Positions 42,259-51,714 of a DNA stretch of 64,000 bases are shown here, one piece after another. A model generated the notes under the pieces. It searched no databases. It was not told the DNA's origin and saw only the letters and a list, made by a program, of their open reading frames with translations. Source of the DNA: Nitzschia sp. DOCU1 (lineage: Eukaryota > Bacillariophyta > Bacillariophyceae > Bacillariales > Bacillariaceae); NCBI GenBank assembly GCA_951394045.1, contig OX596001.1, positions 930,001 through 994,000 on the forward strand. Direction: 5' to 3'. The number at the start of each line of letters is the position of its first letter. Position 1 is the stretch's first letter. The position numbers were made by a program, and so were the translations under genes.

Positions 42259-42714
42259 TTATCGCACGCGGACACCGAGCTGTTCCAGTGCCTGCGCAAG
42301 TTCAGCATTCTGCTGTTGGAGGGTGTACACATCATTATAGTATTGTGTATACAGCGCCTTTTGCTCTTCTTTGTGTTTAGCATTCAGTTTTTTCTCCTTG
42401 CGACGAGTGTGCACTTTACTTCCAACGACCCAGCCAATGCCTGCCCCCAGAAGCAACTTATTCCATCCGAAAGCACTACACAGATAGAGGACGAGCTGTA
42501 TCAGAGACTAATACTGATGCAGTTATTGTCCCGACGGCGGTGTGACTTACGCTTTCCCGATTTCTTTTTCTTGCTGCTTCATGGCATAGTCATGGTATAA
42601 GCTGTCCTGGCCGTACTCTTGGCCGTACTCTTGGTCGTAGTCCCCATACTGCTGCGTAGCCGCAATTGACATTGCTGGCAATGCTACAAGAGCGAGAATA
42701 ATCAGCGTCCGCAT
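42259..42714 (-). CDS. Short secreted paralogue lacking EF-hands
   Basis: Exons 42714-42551 and 42475-42259 (75-bp intron) join in phase to 126 residues. The signal peptide (MRTLIILALVALPAMSIAA) is followed by a Tyr/Gln/Gly/Asp-rich repeat (QEYGQEYGQ) and DSLYHDYAMKQQ. After the intron come WNKLLLGAGIGWVVGSKVHTRRKEKK and a coiled coil containing ALYTQYYNDVYTLQQQN. Layout, intron position and both signature blocks match the EF-hand gene at 40213-41020, but this protein stops right after the coiled coil with a normal stop codon. It is a diverged duplicate or a shorter family type; function unknown. Confidence 0.82.
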
Positions 42715-43041
42715 TGTCGAGTGATGGTCGCAATGCTTTGGTTCAACTAAGAGATGCCGATAGTGTGTGCAATAGATGCAAAATGAATGATTTGTGCCAC
42801 CGGCGCCGCGTTTCCACTGTCAGATATTAATAATCTGCCTGTGGTGTAACCGGATACCTGGTACCAGGTACGCGGCAACTCCACGTGGAGATACAGAAAG
42901 GTACCTTGCGTCGTATTTATGTATCATGGCACAATATGTACATATGACAACGGAACAGAAAAATGAAGAAACGATGATGCCGCATGTGCAAATTTACACA
43001 ACCTCCACGCCTAACATGACAGAGTCCGTCCCTGATTTGCC
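42715..43041. promoter_or_regulatory. Divergent promoter region with palindromic TACCTGGTACCAGGTA
   Basis: Between divergent starts. It contains one 16-bp perfect palindrome, TACCTGGTACCAGGTA, at about 42855-42870, the fullest copy of a motif seen in several spacers. Its role is unknown. Confidence 0.4.
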
Positions 43042-46000
43042 ATGGTAAATTCGATAAAACAGAAGAGCACAATATCGAGGAGGCTGGCTACTCAGAGAAA
43101 GCACGAGGCTCAACCGGCTCGCACGCATAAACAATGGTGGCAGACGACGTCGTTTTTCTGCGCGCTGTTGTTGCTGCAGCTCCCGTTGGTGCAGCAGCTC
43201 GTCAAGTTGATGCACCCCGATGATCCGTCAACAACGCAATCCATTTCCGACCTGCAGTGGCTTTCGGCTCAGTCCAGAAACGCCTCGCATACCAGCCCCG
43301 TGCAGGTCAAACGGAGCGCTGCTCCCGGGCCTAAGCCGTATGCCTTCATGTGGCTCATCGGAAGTATCATGGAAGACTCGCACACGTATAAAGGCTTCTT
43401 GTACGACGTGATGATCAGCGTGTATTTGCTCAAAGAGCGGCTTAACGCTCAAGACTCTGATTTTTGGCTCTTCGCACAACTATCCAGTCAATCGCGATTG
43501 GAAGCGCTGCCAGAGGATGTCCAGGGTCTGTTGGATGAGATGGGAATTAAGGTGCGAATGATCGAAAAGCCTAGGGCAGAATCATTTGCTCAAGTTGTTT
43601 ATGAAAAGTTTCGGGCTCTAGAACTGACGCAGTATCGCCGCGTTATTTTCCTGGACGCGGACACAATACCTCTGGTTAACCTCGAGTATATCTTCCATTT
43701 GAGTGACCCGTTGCATCATTCAACGCCAACGATTTTGCGCCCGAATCTCATCATGGCCACACGGGGAGAACCTTGCAACACTGGCTTTTTCATGGTCGAA
43801 CCAAAAGAGGGCAGATGGGAGCTAGTGCAGTCGATTATCGACCGAAACCGGGAAATCGGGAAAACTCTACCTTACCCACATTTCAACTTTTACGACGGCT
43901 GGGGGCACAATTTTCGGAGGTCTGGCGATCATTGGGAGTCTCTGGTAGAGAAAAATGGATTGGGTTGGAGGTTTCATGCTGGACATTCTGATCAGGTGAG
44001 TTTCCATGTTGTGGGCAAGTGCCCATACTATGTAGTAGTAACTGACCGACGCACAACATAGGGTTTAATGTATTTCTATGCACGCTTCGCTGTTAAAGAC
44101 GTGAGTATCGTAATTGGCGACACTGTCCAAAATTGGTACACCTCCGATGGCTGGTTTGACGACAAAGCACAGATGCATGAGAAAATGCCGAATGGGCTGG
44201 ACCCTTATTTCCCTGGCCCTCCTCTCGAATATGAATTCAACTGTCATCGCCAAGGTCTTGGACAGGATCCTACACATTCGTTCAGATGTGTCCCTATCTT
44301 TCAGGGTTTCGCCCATTTCATGGGAAAGGATAAACCGTGGCAGAAACGTGGAAGGGTGCCAGACGCACCCAGTGATGATGCTAAACCCATGCAATCTGCG
44401 ACGAACCGTCTATGGTATGACACGCTTGAAACATTGAACAAAAAATTGGGGCTTGGCCTTGACATTCAAAATTGGGCTGAGAAACATGGCGAGATCATGA
44501 AAGAATCACCACTCGGGTATTTGGCATACTATACGGACAATGCTAACCATGTATTCAACAGAACCATTGGTGATCCCTCGTCAAATGAAACTGAAGTGCT
44601 ATCCAACAGCGACAAACCGGCCTCTAATATGAAGACTCGCAATTCCGTCGTTCTGAATGGGCAAGAGGTATATCTGAACCCTTTCAGCAAGAAATTTCTA
44701 GATCCAAGAGCGTCTCTACGGCCTCCACCCGGGAAACTCTACACTAAACGCGAGGAGGCACCGTCAACTATCGCCTATGTTGTGAGCTTCATCAAATGCG
44801 GGGATTTTCAGACTCATTCGGCAGGCTTGACCGACGCATCTTTGATCTTGCGTCATAGTATTCACAAGGTATCAAGCCGCACACCCGACTCAGGCAGTGT
44901 ATATGACTACAAAATGTACGCCATCGTTCATAGAGACGCCAAAGAGTGCAGCCAAGCATTGACGGAAACGGGCTTTGAAGTCATTGTGGTCGATCCACCA
45001 GTGACACGGGAGGAGATTCAGGGCGATGAACTGAGGCGATTGATTCCGAAGGAGTGGTGTTGTGGCGACGCAGAGTTTGTCAAGCTGTTTGCATACACGA
45101 TCGAGGAAGAAGTCATCGTTCACGTTGACATTGACTTTGCATTTTTCAAACCAATGGATGATCTGTTTGATTCAATGTTGTTTGACAAGGACAGCGAAAT
45201 TGGCCGAACCGCCAGAAGCCGCTTGCTGTTGGAACGACCAGACGATGTGTTACCCGACAAAATTGGGGCCTTTCTTACCAGGGACTGGCCACAAGTGGCC
45301 CCCGGGAAGTTCCCACCGGGATATCAAGCTGGTTTCCTGGTCGCCAGGCGGGACCCATCAGCCCTTGAGGAAATGATCGACATTGTAAAGGAAGGGAACT
45401 TTACACCCGGCTGGGGCATGACTTCCGGTTGGTCCGGCTCCGGACACGGGGGCTATGTTGGCGCCATGGCAATGCAGGGTTTAGTCGCTTACTACTACGA
45501 CCATGTTCGTTTAAACAATGCGGTCGAGCTGAACCAGTGCCGATTCAACCACATGGGCATGGATGTACTGTACCGCAAGCACCCAAATTTTCGGCCAAAT
45601 TTACCTGGTGTTGGTGGATGCCGGAATGCTCAGACGTCTTGTGAAGAGTGCATGAATACGGCATTTGGCAAAATTTTTTCCGTGCACTACACCATGTGCC
45701 GCAAGCCATGGCAGGTGAGTTTGAGACTTCGATCATGCTACATCCACGACTTCCCATTTCTTACCTTTTTTCTTTGCTACAGTGTCAGGCTAGAGGCTTA
45801 CCCGGTGGCAAGGAACCTGGAGGCGCTAGAGGTAAGAATTCTTTGATAGCTATTGTGATCTACACTCTTTTTATCCGTGCTCGTTCTTAGTCGAAAGCCC
45901 CGTCGCCATCGCATAGCTACGCATATCAATACGGATACCGTCAACCTTGATCATTGTATGGAACTTGTCCGGGCATGGCATTCGCTACGATCTGACTTCG

Positions 46001-46173
46001 AAGACAGTTTGTACCAATTGACGGGCGACGAATCGATCAAAGCGGGGAAGGTTGGTGACTATAGGCCTGACGTATTCCAAGGGCACTGCAGCGGAGACGG
46101 CAATAAGGACTACATTGTGATTCAAGGGAGCAGAGAATCTATGGCCCGCGTCACCGAACTCTACAACGTTTAA
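43042..46173 (+). CDS. Two-module glycosyltransferase, type II membrane protein
   Basis: Exons 43042-43995, 44062-45714, 45783-45831 and 45917-46173 join in phase to 970 residues. One membrane span sits at about residues 36-55 (FFCALLLLQLPLVQQLV). Module 1 (about 95-330) is GT8/glycogenin-like: YRRVIFLDADTIPLVNL (DXD), ILRPNLIMATRGEPCNTGFF and FYDGWGHNF. Module 2 (about 560-860) has a second DXD-type site (VIVHVDIDFAFFKPMDDLF), GYQAGFLVARRD and the glycine-rich GWGMTSGWSGSGHGGYVG, then CRKPWQ. The last exon (NLDHCMELVRAWHSLRSDFEDSLYQL) is a conserved-looking tail. The third intron's acceptor at 45916 is chosen because it restores the open tail frame; two nearer AGs would not. Probably Golgi glycan synthesis; donor and acceptor unknown. 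Confidence 0.82.
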
Positions 46174-47031
46174 ACGTCGTACTCGTGAATTCGGCCCTAA
46201 AATCTCCAGCTGGGGAGGAGATCGGGAGAAGCACTTTGACGTTTTAATGTTTTGCATGCAACCAGTTGTAACTTACTTGAGGAAAATTTTTCACGTAACA
46301 AAACGATGAAAACGATCGTTGATAGAAATAGTTGAACATCTAGAGTCATGGTAATCTCCAATATATAGTGATACAGGGCTAGGGAGGAGATCGGTAGAAG
46401 CACGTTAACGATTTATAGTTTTTCATGCCGTTTGTAACGTAAACCAGGAAAACGATGGCAACGATCAACGAGCGTTAATAAAAAATAGTTAAAAATGAAA
46501 TACATGGTACATGTGGACAAGAACATAAGGAAAACAATTCTACCAGGAAACCTCCCATATACAAGCCCCTTGGCCGGACTTCATGAGTGCGTCAAAAGTA
46601 GTCTAAGCAGAAACCACCCGTGGGAACTGATTTGTGTACTTTCCAGATAATCTAAATACAACGACCATCAGAAAGAAGCGCAAAGGTGAATTTGCTGCTT
46701 CTTAAGGCATCGTCAGTGCTTTCAATGTCCAATCTTATAGGGCAGCTGGATTGCTTTCCCGATCAGATCATGCCAAAGTTAACAGCGCATGCAACCCTTA
46801 AGCCACGCTATCTGAAGTTTGCACCTGTAAATAATGCTGCTAATGATAGTAGTACTTCAACGCCGTTTGCATGACTCGTCATATCACCATTCTGAATTGA
46901 AATTGAAATATAGGTAACAGTACAATATCGCCATACACACGGGAAAATTCAATGAGGCTGCATCATGCTAGGAAACCCTTATCGTTCCAGCGATGGAAGA
47001 TACTGTTCCTCTTGATCGTCAAGGTATTTTT
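46174..47031. other. Spacer with diverged tandem duplication
   Basis: Begins a gene-poor stretch. Apart from the duplicated block at 46201-46506, nothing is recognised. An open frame at 46686-46874 starts at a non-ATG codon and has no family features. Confidence 0.45.
46201..46506. repeat. Diverged direct repeat, two ~150-bp units
   Basis: Unit 1 (46201-46352) and unit 2 (46353-46506) both start AATCTCC, share GGGAGGAGATCGG(G/T)AGAAGCAC, then a TT(G/T)CATGC stretch, TTGTAAC, and an AAAACGAT...AACGATC block, and both end near ATG-GTA. Units differ by substitutions and small gaps. No coding potential. Confidence 0.6.
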
Positions 47032-50000
47032 CAACTGAAAATATAGATCCGCTTTGGTACGTACAACATCCAAAGCGGCAGAAATGGACGACTCGAACAG
47101 GCGCTCCGGGCGATGGGGCAGATGGGGATGGATTGGGGCCTCTTTACAGAGGGCAAGCTAACGGGAGGGGTGCACACGCGATATTCATCGGATTATCACG
47201 TGTTTGCAACGGTGGCTACCAACGCCAGCAAGGGGGGGCTTGCCTTGTTCTTTCGGGAGACGGATGCTTTTCAAGTGGAGAGCCTCAAACGACATGGACC
47301 CAATGTCCTCAGCTTCGAGCTGGTGGTTGCGGGCGTACGGCACCCGGTGATAGGGGCGTACATTCCACCGTCGGATGCGGAGCTCCAGACGCTGGAATAT
47401 CTTCTCCGTGCACTCGATGCTGTGCCAGTCGGGCTAGAACCGATTGTGCTTGGCGACCTGAACGCTGACCTTTTGTCCCCGAGGACAGAATGGGCGGCGA
47501 GCATCGTCACCGAGCTGACAGCACGAGGGCTCGTGGACACACTCAATTTTTTCAAGCGACGCAGGCGGGACGTTGCATGGACATGGCACCAACGGCGTGG
47601 GGGTTCCGCAAATAACGAAATTAGGTCACGCTGTGACTATATCTTGGGCACGGGGCGGGGTGGGTTCACAAAGGTGGCCATCCGCAACCCCCGGCTTTTT
47701 ACCTCAGACCATCGGATGGTCATTGGGGAAATAGCTGCAGCCCCATTGGAAAGATGCAAGGAGTACATCAGAGGCCGGCGGTGCATCCCACTCCGGCCCC
47801 CGACACGGGGGCCACTGACGAAAGCAGATACGCTCTTCCAAGGAGTACTGGCACAGGTCCCCCGCAACGACCCCGTACAGACGAGGATCAGAGCGCCGTG
47901 GATTCGCCAGGAAACTTGGGCCTTGGTCGATGAACGGGCCTCCCTTCGCAGGGCCCCCGTTTATGACCAACGGAAGTATCGGCAGTTGTCCAGACAAATC
48001 AAACGATCCCTACAGGCGGATCGGCGTCAGCGCACCATCGATGCTGGCACGGAGATTGAGCGGCTGCTCAATGCCAAAGAGCTCAAATCGGCGTGGGGGG
48101 CCCTGCAGGCTTGGTACAACCAAGCTGGGGACCGGGCTCTGAAGCCTTCACGCCAAGATCTGGCCTCGCTCACGGCCGAACGGGAAGACCTGTACCGGCG
48201 CCGGGACCCCCCAGGGGAACCGATTCCGATCCAACTGGCGGCACCGTTTGAAATGTCGGATGACCCCCCGTCTGAGTGGGAGATTGCCAAGGCGGTGGGA
48301 CGGATGCCAAATGGCAAGTCCCCAGGACCGACCAAGATGAGGACGGAACATCTGAAGAAATGGAGGGCCGAAGCATATCCGAGTGACGGACCAGGAGATA
48401 GGACTAATTGGGGTCCCCTGGTAGACCTCGTCCAACATGTGCATGCCACGGGAGACGTCCCGGCAGCACTGTCGAACGGGATCTGCGTTCTCCTCCCAAA
48501 ACCGGATGGTGGGGTACGTGGACTTGGACTTCTGGAAGTTGTCTGGAAGATCCTCTCCACCGTGCTATGCGAACGCATGAATGCTGCTATCGAGTGGCAT
48601 GACTGCATTCACGGCTTCAGAGCCGAACGTGGCACCGGTACTGCCATCATAGAAGTGAAGCTCTTCCAGCAGCTCGCTGCAATCGACCAAGTCCCAGTCT
48701 TCGAGATCTTCTTGGATCTCAAGAAGGCCTATGACTCGGTGGATCGTGGCAGAACACTGGAAATCCTAGAGGCGTATGGAGTAGGACCGAACACGATTCG
48801 GCTGCTCCGTAACTACTGGGATCAGCAACGCCTCACAGCAAGACAGTGTGACTACTACGGCGAGCCCTTCGGGGCCACCCGGGGGCTCACACAAGGGGAC
48901 CCATTGTCCCCCACTATTTTCAATATTATCGTGGACGCTATCATTCGGGCGTGGCTGGCGGGCCTCGGGATTGATGGAGCTGGAACAGCGGCGGGTTTCG
49001 GCTTCCAAGTGGATGCCAGGATTGCGTGCTTTTACGCGGACGACGGTATGATCGGATCTCGGGACGCAGTTTGGTTGCAGACCGCTATGGAGCGGCTGGC
49101 CGATCTGTTTGATCGAATTGGATTGCAAACGAATACCTCAAAGACCGAGGCAATGACGTGCCTACCCGCCACAATTCGGGGCCAAATGTCCGCCACGGCG
49201 TACAAGCGGAACCGGGGAGTGGAGGGAGCAGACACGTACCGCGAGCGCCAACGCCGACGCGTTGAGTGCCCAGTATGTGGCGCGGGACTTGCCTCTAGCT
49301 CACTTCCCCACCACCTCAGGAAGCTGCATGGACGGATTGCACTGAACATTGGCGTGACGGTTCAAGGCACTGCGGAATGTGCAGACTATCGGGTGAGTTT
49401 CCCGAAATGCGTGCCACGGTGCAACTGCCCCGTGCCAGGCTGCTCGGGCACCGCTCCGACCAGAGACGGTTTGAGACGACATTTCTGCCACCGGCATCCC
49501 GAGGCCACCATTTGCATTCTCGAAGAGGGGCCCAGCCCTCTTCGAAAATGCGACCGGTGCGGGATGCACATTTCGCCGCACGCGCTTCGAGGAGGCCACC
49601 AAGCCACATTGCTTTGCCAACGTGGTGCGGACCGCCTCCGCCAGCGTACGGCGGCAGAAGCTAGCCGCAGATCAAACGAAGTCGTTTTCGAGATCTACGG
49701 CAAAGCACTGCCCAAGGTCGACACCTTCAAGTATCTGGGCCGGCCACTCGCGTCCAACGACGATGACTGGCCCGCCCTATACAGAAATCTGAACCGCGCT
49801 AGGAGTAAGTGGGGGATGATCCGTCGCGTGCTAACACGTGACGGGGCTGCGCCTCGGATATCAGGCATGTTCTACAAGGCCATAGTGCAATCGGTTCTTC
49901 TTTATGGGTGTGAGACTTGGACCATCACTACGACGATGGTGAAAACCCTGCAGGGTTTCCACAATCGGGTGGCGCGCCGGATCTCTGGCCGCCTCCCGGT

Positions 50001-50394
50001 ACTTCAACGAGACGGTACCTGGGAATACCCTAGTGCAGCGGAGGCTCGAGAAATAGCAGTGCTATTTCTCATCGAGCACTACCTGACTGTGCGCCAACGA
50101 AGTTTCATCGACAAAGTGGCAACCCGCCCCATCAGACAATTGTGTGGAAATGCGGAGCGCCAAACGGGCTCGGCCACCAGTAAGCTGTACTGGTGGACGC
50201 AGCAAACCCTGGAACCCTAGGAGCGCTCGGGCAGTTGCTGCCTCCCGTCCGTTTGAAGCAACCGTGAAGTATTATAGTACGTAATTAGTAGACTACCCTA
50301 GGTGGCTGAGAGCCGCTGCCCGGGATTGGTATCCTATGGTGGGCATGCCCGAAGCCACTGGAGGGAGTTAAACAACAACAACTGAAAATATAGA
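47032..50394 (+). mobile_element. Non-LTR (LINE-type) retrotransposon with 16-bp target-site duplication
   Basis: CAACTGAAAATATAGA occurs at 47032-47047 and again at 50379-50394, exactly flanking the element. The 3' end just before the second copy is an A/C-rich AAACAACAA tail. Inside is one long uninterrupted frame with APE-type endonuclease, reverse transcriptase and zinc fingers. No LTRs are seen. The frame is open from 47047, immediately after the repeat, and starts in the first strand of the endonuclease domain without an ATG, so this copy looks 5'-truncated. The perfect duplication and intact frame suggest recent insertion. The exact clade was not assigned. Confidence 0.85.
47113..50220 (+). 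CDS. Endonuclease-reverse transcriptase of non-LTR element
   Basis: From the first ATG, 1035 residues; the open frame reaches 22 codons further upstream (from 47047) and includes GTYNIQSGRNG, the conserved first strand of the endonuclease. Endonuclease landmarks follow: VLGDLNADL, RCDYILG, TSDHRMVIGE. The RT domain (about 380-700) has LLPKPDG, EIFLDLKKAYDSVDR, TRGLTQGDPLSPTIFN and the catalytic FYADDG. At about 718-835 there are three Cys/His clusters (CPVCG...HHLRKLH, CPVPGC...HFCHRH, CDRCG...), after which the RT thumb-like region resumes with VDTFKYLGRPLA and LLYGCETWT. Intact reading suggests recent activity, but the ATG form lacks the first endonuclease strand with its metal-binding Asn. 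Confidence 0.9.
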   Translation: MGQMGMDWGLFTEGKLTGGVHTRYSSDYHVFATVATNASKGGLALFFRETDAFQVESLKRHGPNVLSFELVVAGVRHPVIGAYIPPSDAELQTLEYLLRALDAVPVGLEPIVLGDLNADLLSPRTEWAASIVTELTARGLVDTLNFFKRRRRDVAWTWHQRRGGSANNEIRSRCDYILGTGRGGFTKVAIRNPRLFTSDHRMVIGEIAAAPLERCKEYIRGRRCIPLRPPTRGPLTKADTLFQGVLAQVPRNDPVQTRIRAPWIRQETWALVDERASLRRAPVYDQRKYRQLSRQIKRSLQADRRQRTIDAGTEIERLLNAKELKSAWGALQAWYNQAGDRALKPSRQDLASLTAEREDLYRRRDPPGEPIPIQLAAPFEMSDDPPSEWEIAKAVGRMPNGKSPGPTKMRTEHLKKWRAEAYPSDGPGDRTNWGPLVDLVQHVHATGDVPAALSNGICVLLPKPDGGVRGLGLLEVVWKILSTVLCERMNAAIEWHDCIHGFRAERGTGTAIIEVKLFQQLAAIDQVPVFEIFLDLKKAYDSVDRGRTLEILEAYGVGPNTIRLLRNYWDQQRLTARQCDYYGEPFGATRGLTQGDPLSPTIFNIIVDAIIRAWLAGLGIDGAGTAAGFGFQVDARIACFYADDGMIGSRDAVWLQTAMERLADLFDRIGLQTNTSKTEAMTCLPATIRGQMSATAYKRNRGVEGADTYRERQRRRVECPVCGAGLASSSLPHHLRKLHGRIALNIGVTVQGTAECADYRVSFPKCVPRCNCPVPGCSGTAPTRDGLRRHFCHRHPEATICILEEGPSPLRKCDRCGMHISPHALRGGHQATLLCQRGADRLRQRTAAEASRRSNEVVFEIYGKALPKVDTFKYLGRPLASNDDDWPALYRNLNRARSKWGMIRRVLTRDGAAPRISGMFYKAIVQSVLLYGCETWTITTTMVKTLQGFHNRVARRISGRLPVLQRDGTWEYPSAAEAREIAVLFLIEHYLTVRQRSFIDKVATRPIRQLCGNAERQTGSATSKLYWWTQQTLEP

Positions 50395-51714
50395 CTTCGC
50401 TCTTCCCATGATCCGTCTCCTCTATTGCCTTGCTGTCAAGCTGTTTCCGTTCCGGCAAGTTGGCGTCATCGCTCCTGTCGATCGTCAAGGTACGCATATT
50501 CTTCTACATTCTGGCGCCTCGCCACCGCAAAAATGATAGAACTCGACTCTGTTTCTTCATCTGAACACCTACCTACACCAGAAATATCACTTCTCAGGGA
50601 AAGACGATTGAGATACATTTATAAAGTTCTCCTCAGAACTCCAACAGAATCAGTGGATGTTTTTTGTTCAACCAGATCCGGCGATTGACCGACATAACCA
50701 TCAACCCCGTTAGAGCCGGGAGGCCTATCCCATTTTGCCGCCGAGTTGATGTCGATGGTGACCCGTACAAGCCCACCGCGCAAAAGGCTTTGCAGGCTGG
50801 CATACCCCACGAGCCGGATTTAAGAATATCTGCAAAAGGCAAACGAAGTGAATGCACACACAGAATATACTAATAGCGCGAGAACAACCTGGAAAAATCC
50901 ACACCCCGATGAACAAAGGTGATTTATTTCCACAAATCTTTATGAATAAATTCCACAATCTTACTGATCAAATATGGAAAAAAGAACAAAGACAAAACCA
51001 AAGGTGATTTATTGTGAAATAGTAGGAAATGGATCGAAAGTCATCCTAACCCTAAAACAATTTGATCTTGAGAAACAATCCTAGCCCCATTCTTAACCAT
51101 AATTAGTAACGCAAAACGCACGGTCGTGACGCAGTGAGTTTTGCGGTAGTTTCGTCCATTCTTATCGAACTGCATAGCGAAACTCACCCCTATCGGGAAA
51201 ATCAACACCACACTCGTCATCTTGCTCGCGGAAAATTGTGACGCATCGGATGAAATTTTCCAGCAATGGCAGAGGACACTTGAAGAAGCTCCTTGATGGC
51301 ATTGCATTCAACCCATGCTGAAGTCGGGGTTCTCGGAGGGAGGGCAGCGTGGTGGTGAAATTGATTCATTTGACCCCGTTGCCTTTTGCGTTAATTTCAA
51401 ATTACTCAAAAAAAAATCGTGCGCTTTGCGTGAATAACTCTCTCTCTCTCTATATATATATCGTTTATAGTCATTTGCTGAAATCCTGCCGCAAGCTGCC
51501 AACATATTTCATAAAATTGTTCTCAGACCGATTGTTCCAGCTCAAAAAACCATTTTTTCTTATCAAGGAAAACGTTGATGAAATGTTGATGAAGTATTTT
51601 GCATTGGTCGATTTTGCAAGGTTTTGAAGTTCCTTTTCTCTTTTCTTTTACATCAGCGAAGGGTTCGCGCTATCCAGTCAGATGCCGCAAACGAAGGAAC
51701 ATATATTTTTTGAG
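50395..51714. other. Repeat-derived, gene-poor region
   Basis: No intact gene. A short frame at about 50533-50688 contains LLRERRLRYIYKVLLRTP, reminiscent of the C-terminus of LINE reverse transcriptases, and may be a remnant of another element. A 13-bp string GATCGTCAAGGTA at 50480-50492 matches one at 47014-47026, on the other side of the LINE. CAAAGGTGATTTATT occurs twice (about 50916 and 51000). Confidence 0.4.
51439..51461. repeat. (CT)n(TA)n microsatellite
   Basis: About 12 bp of CT repeats run straight into about 11 bp of TA repeats. Confidence 0.85.

Noticed and set aside
46686..46874. Short plus-strand frame upstream of the retrotransposon
   Set aside because: It has a non-ATG start, no domain, and lies in a repeat-rich gene-poor stretch.
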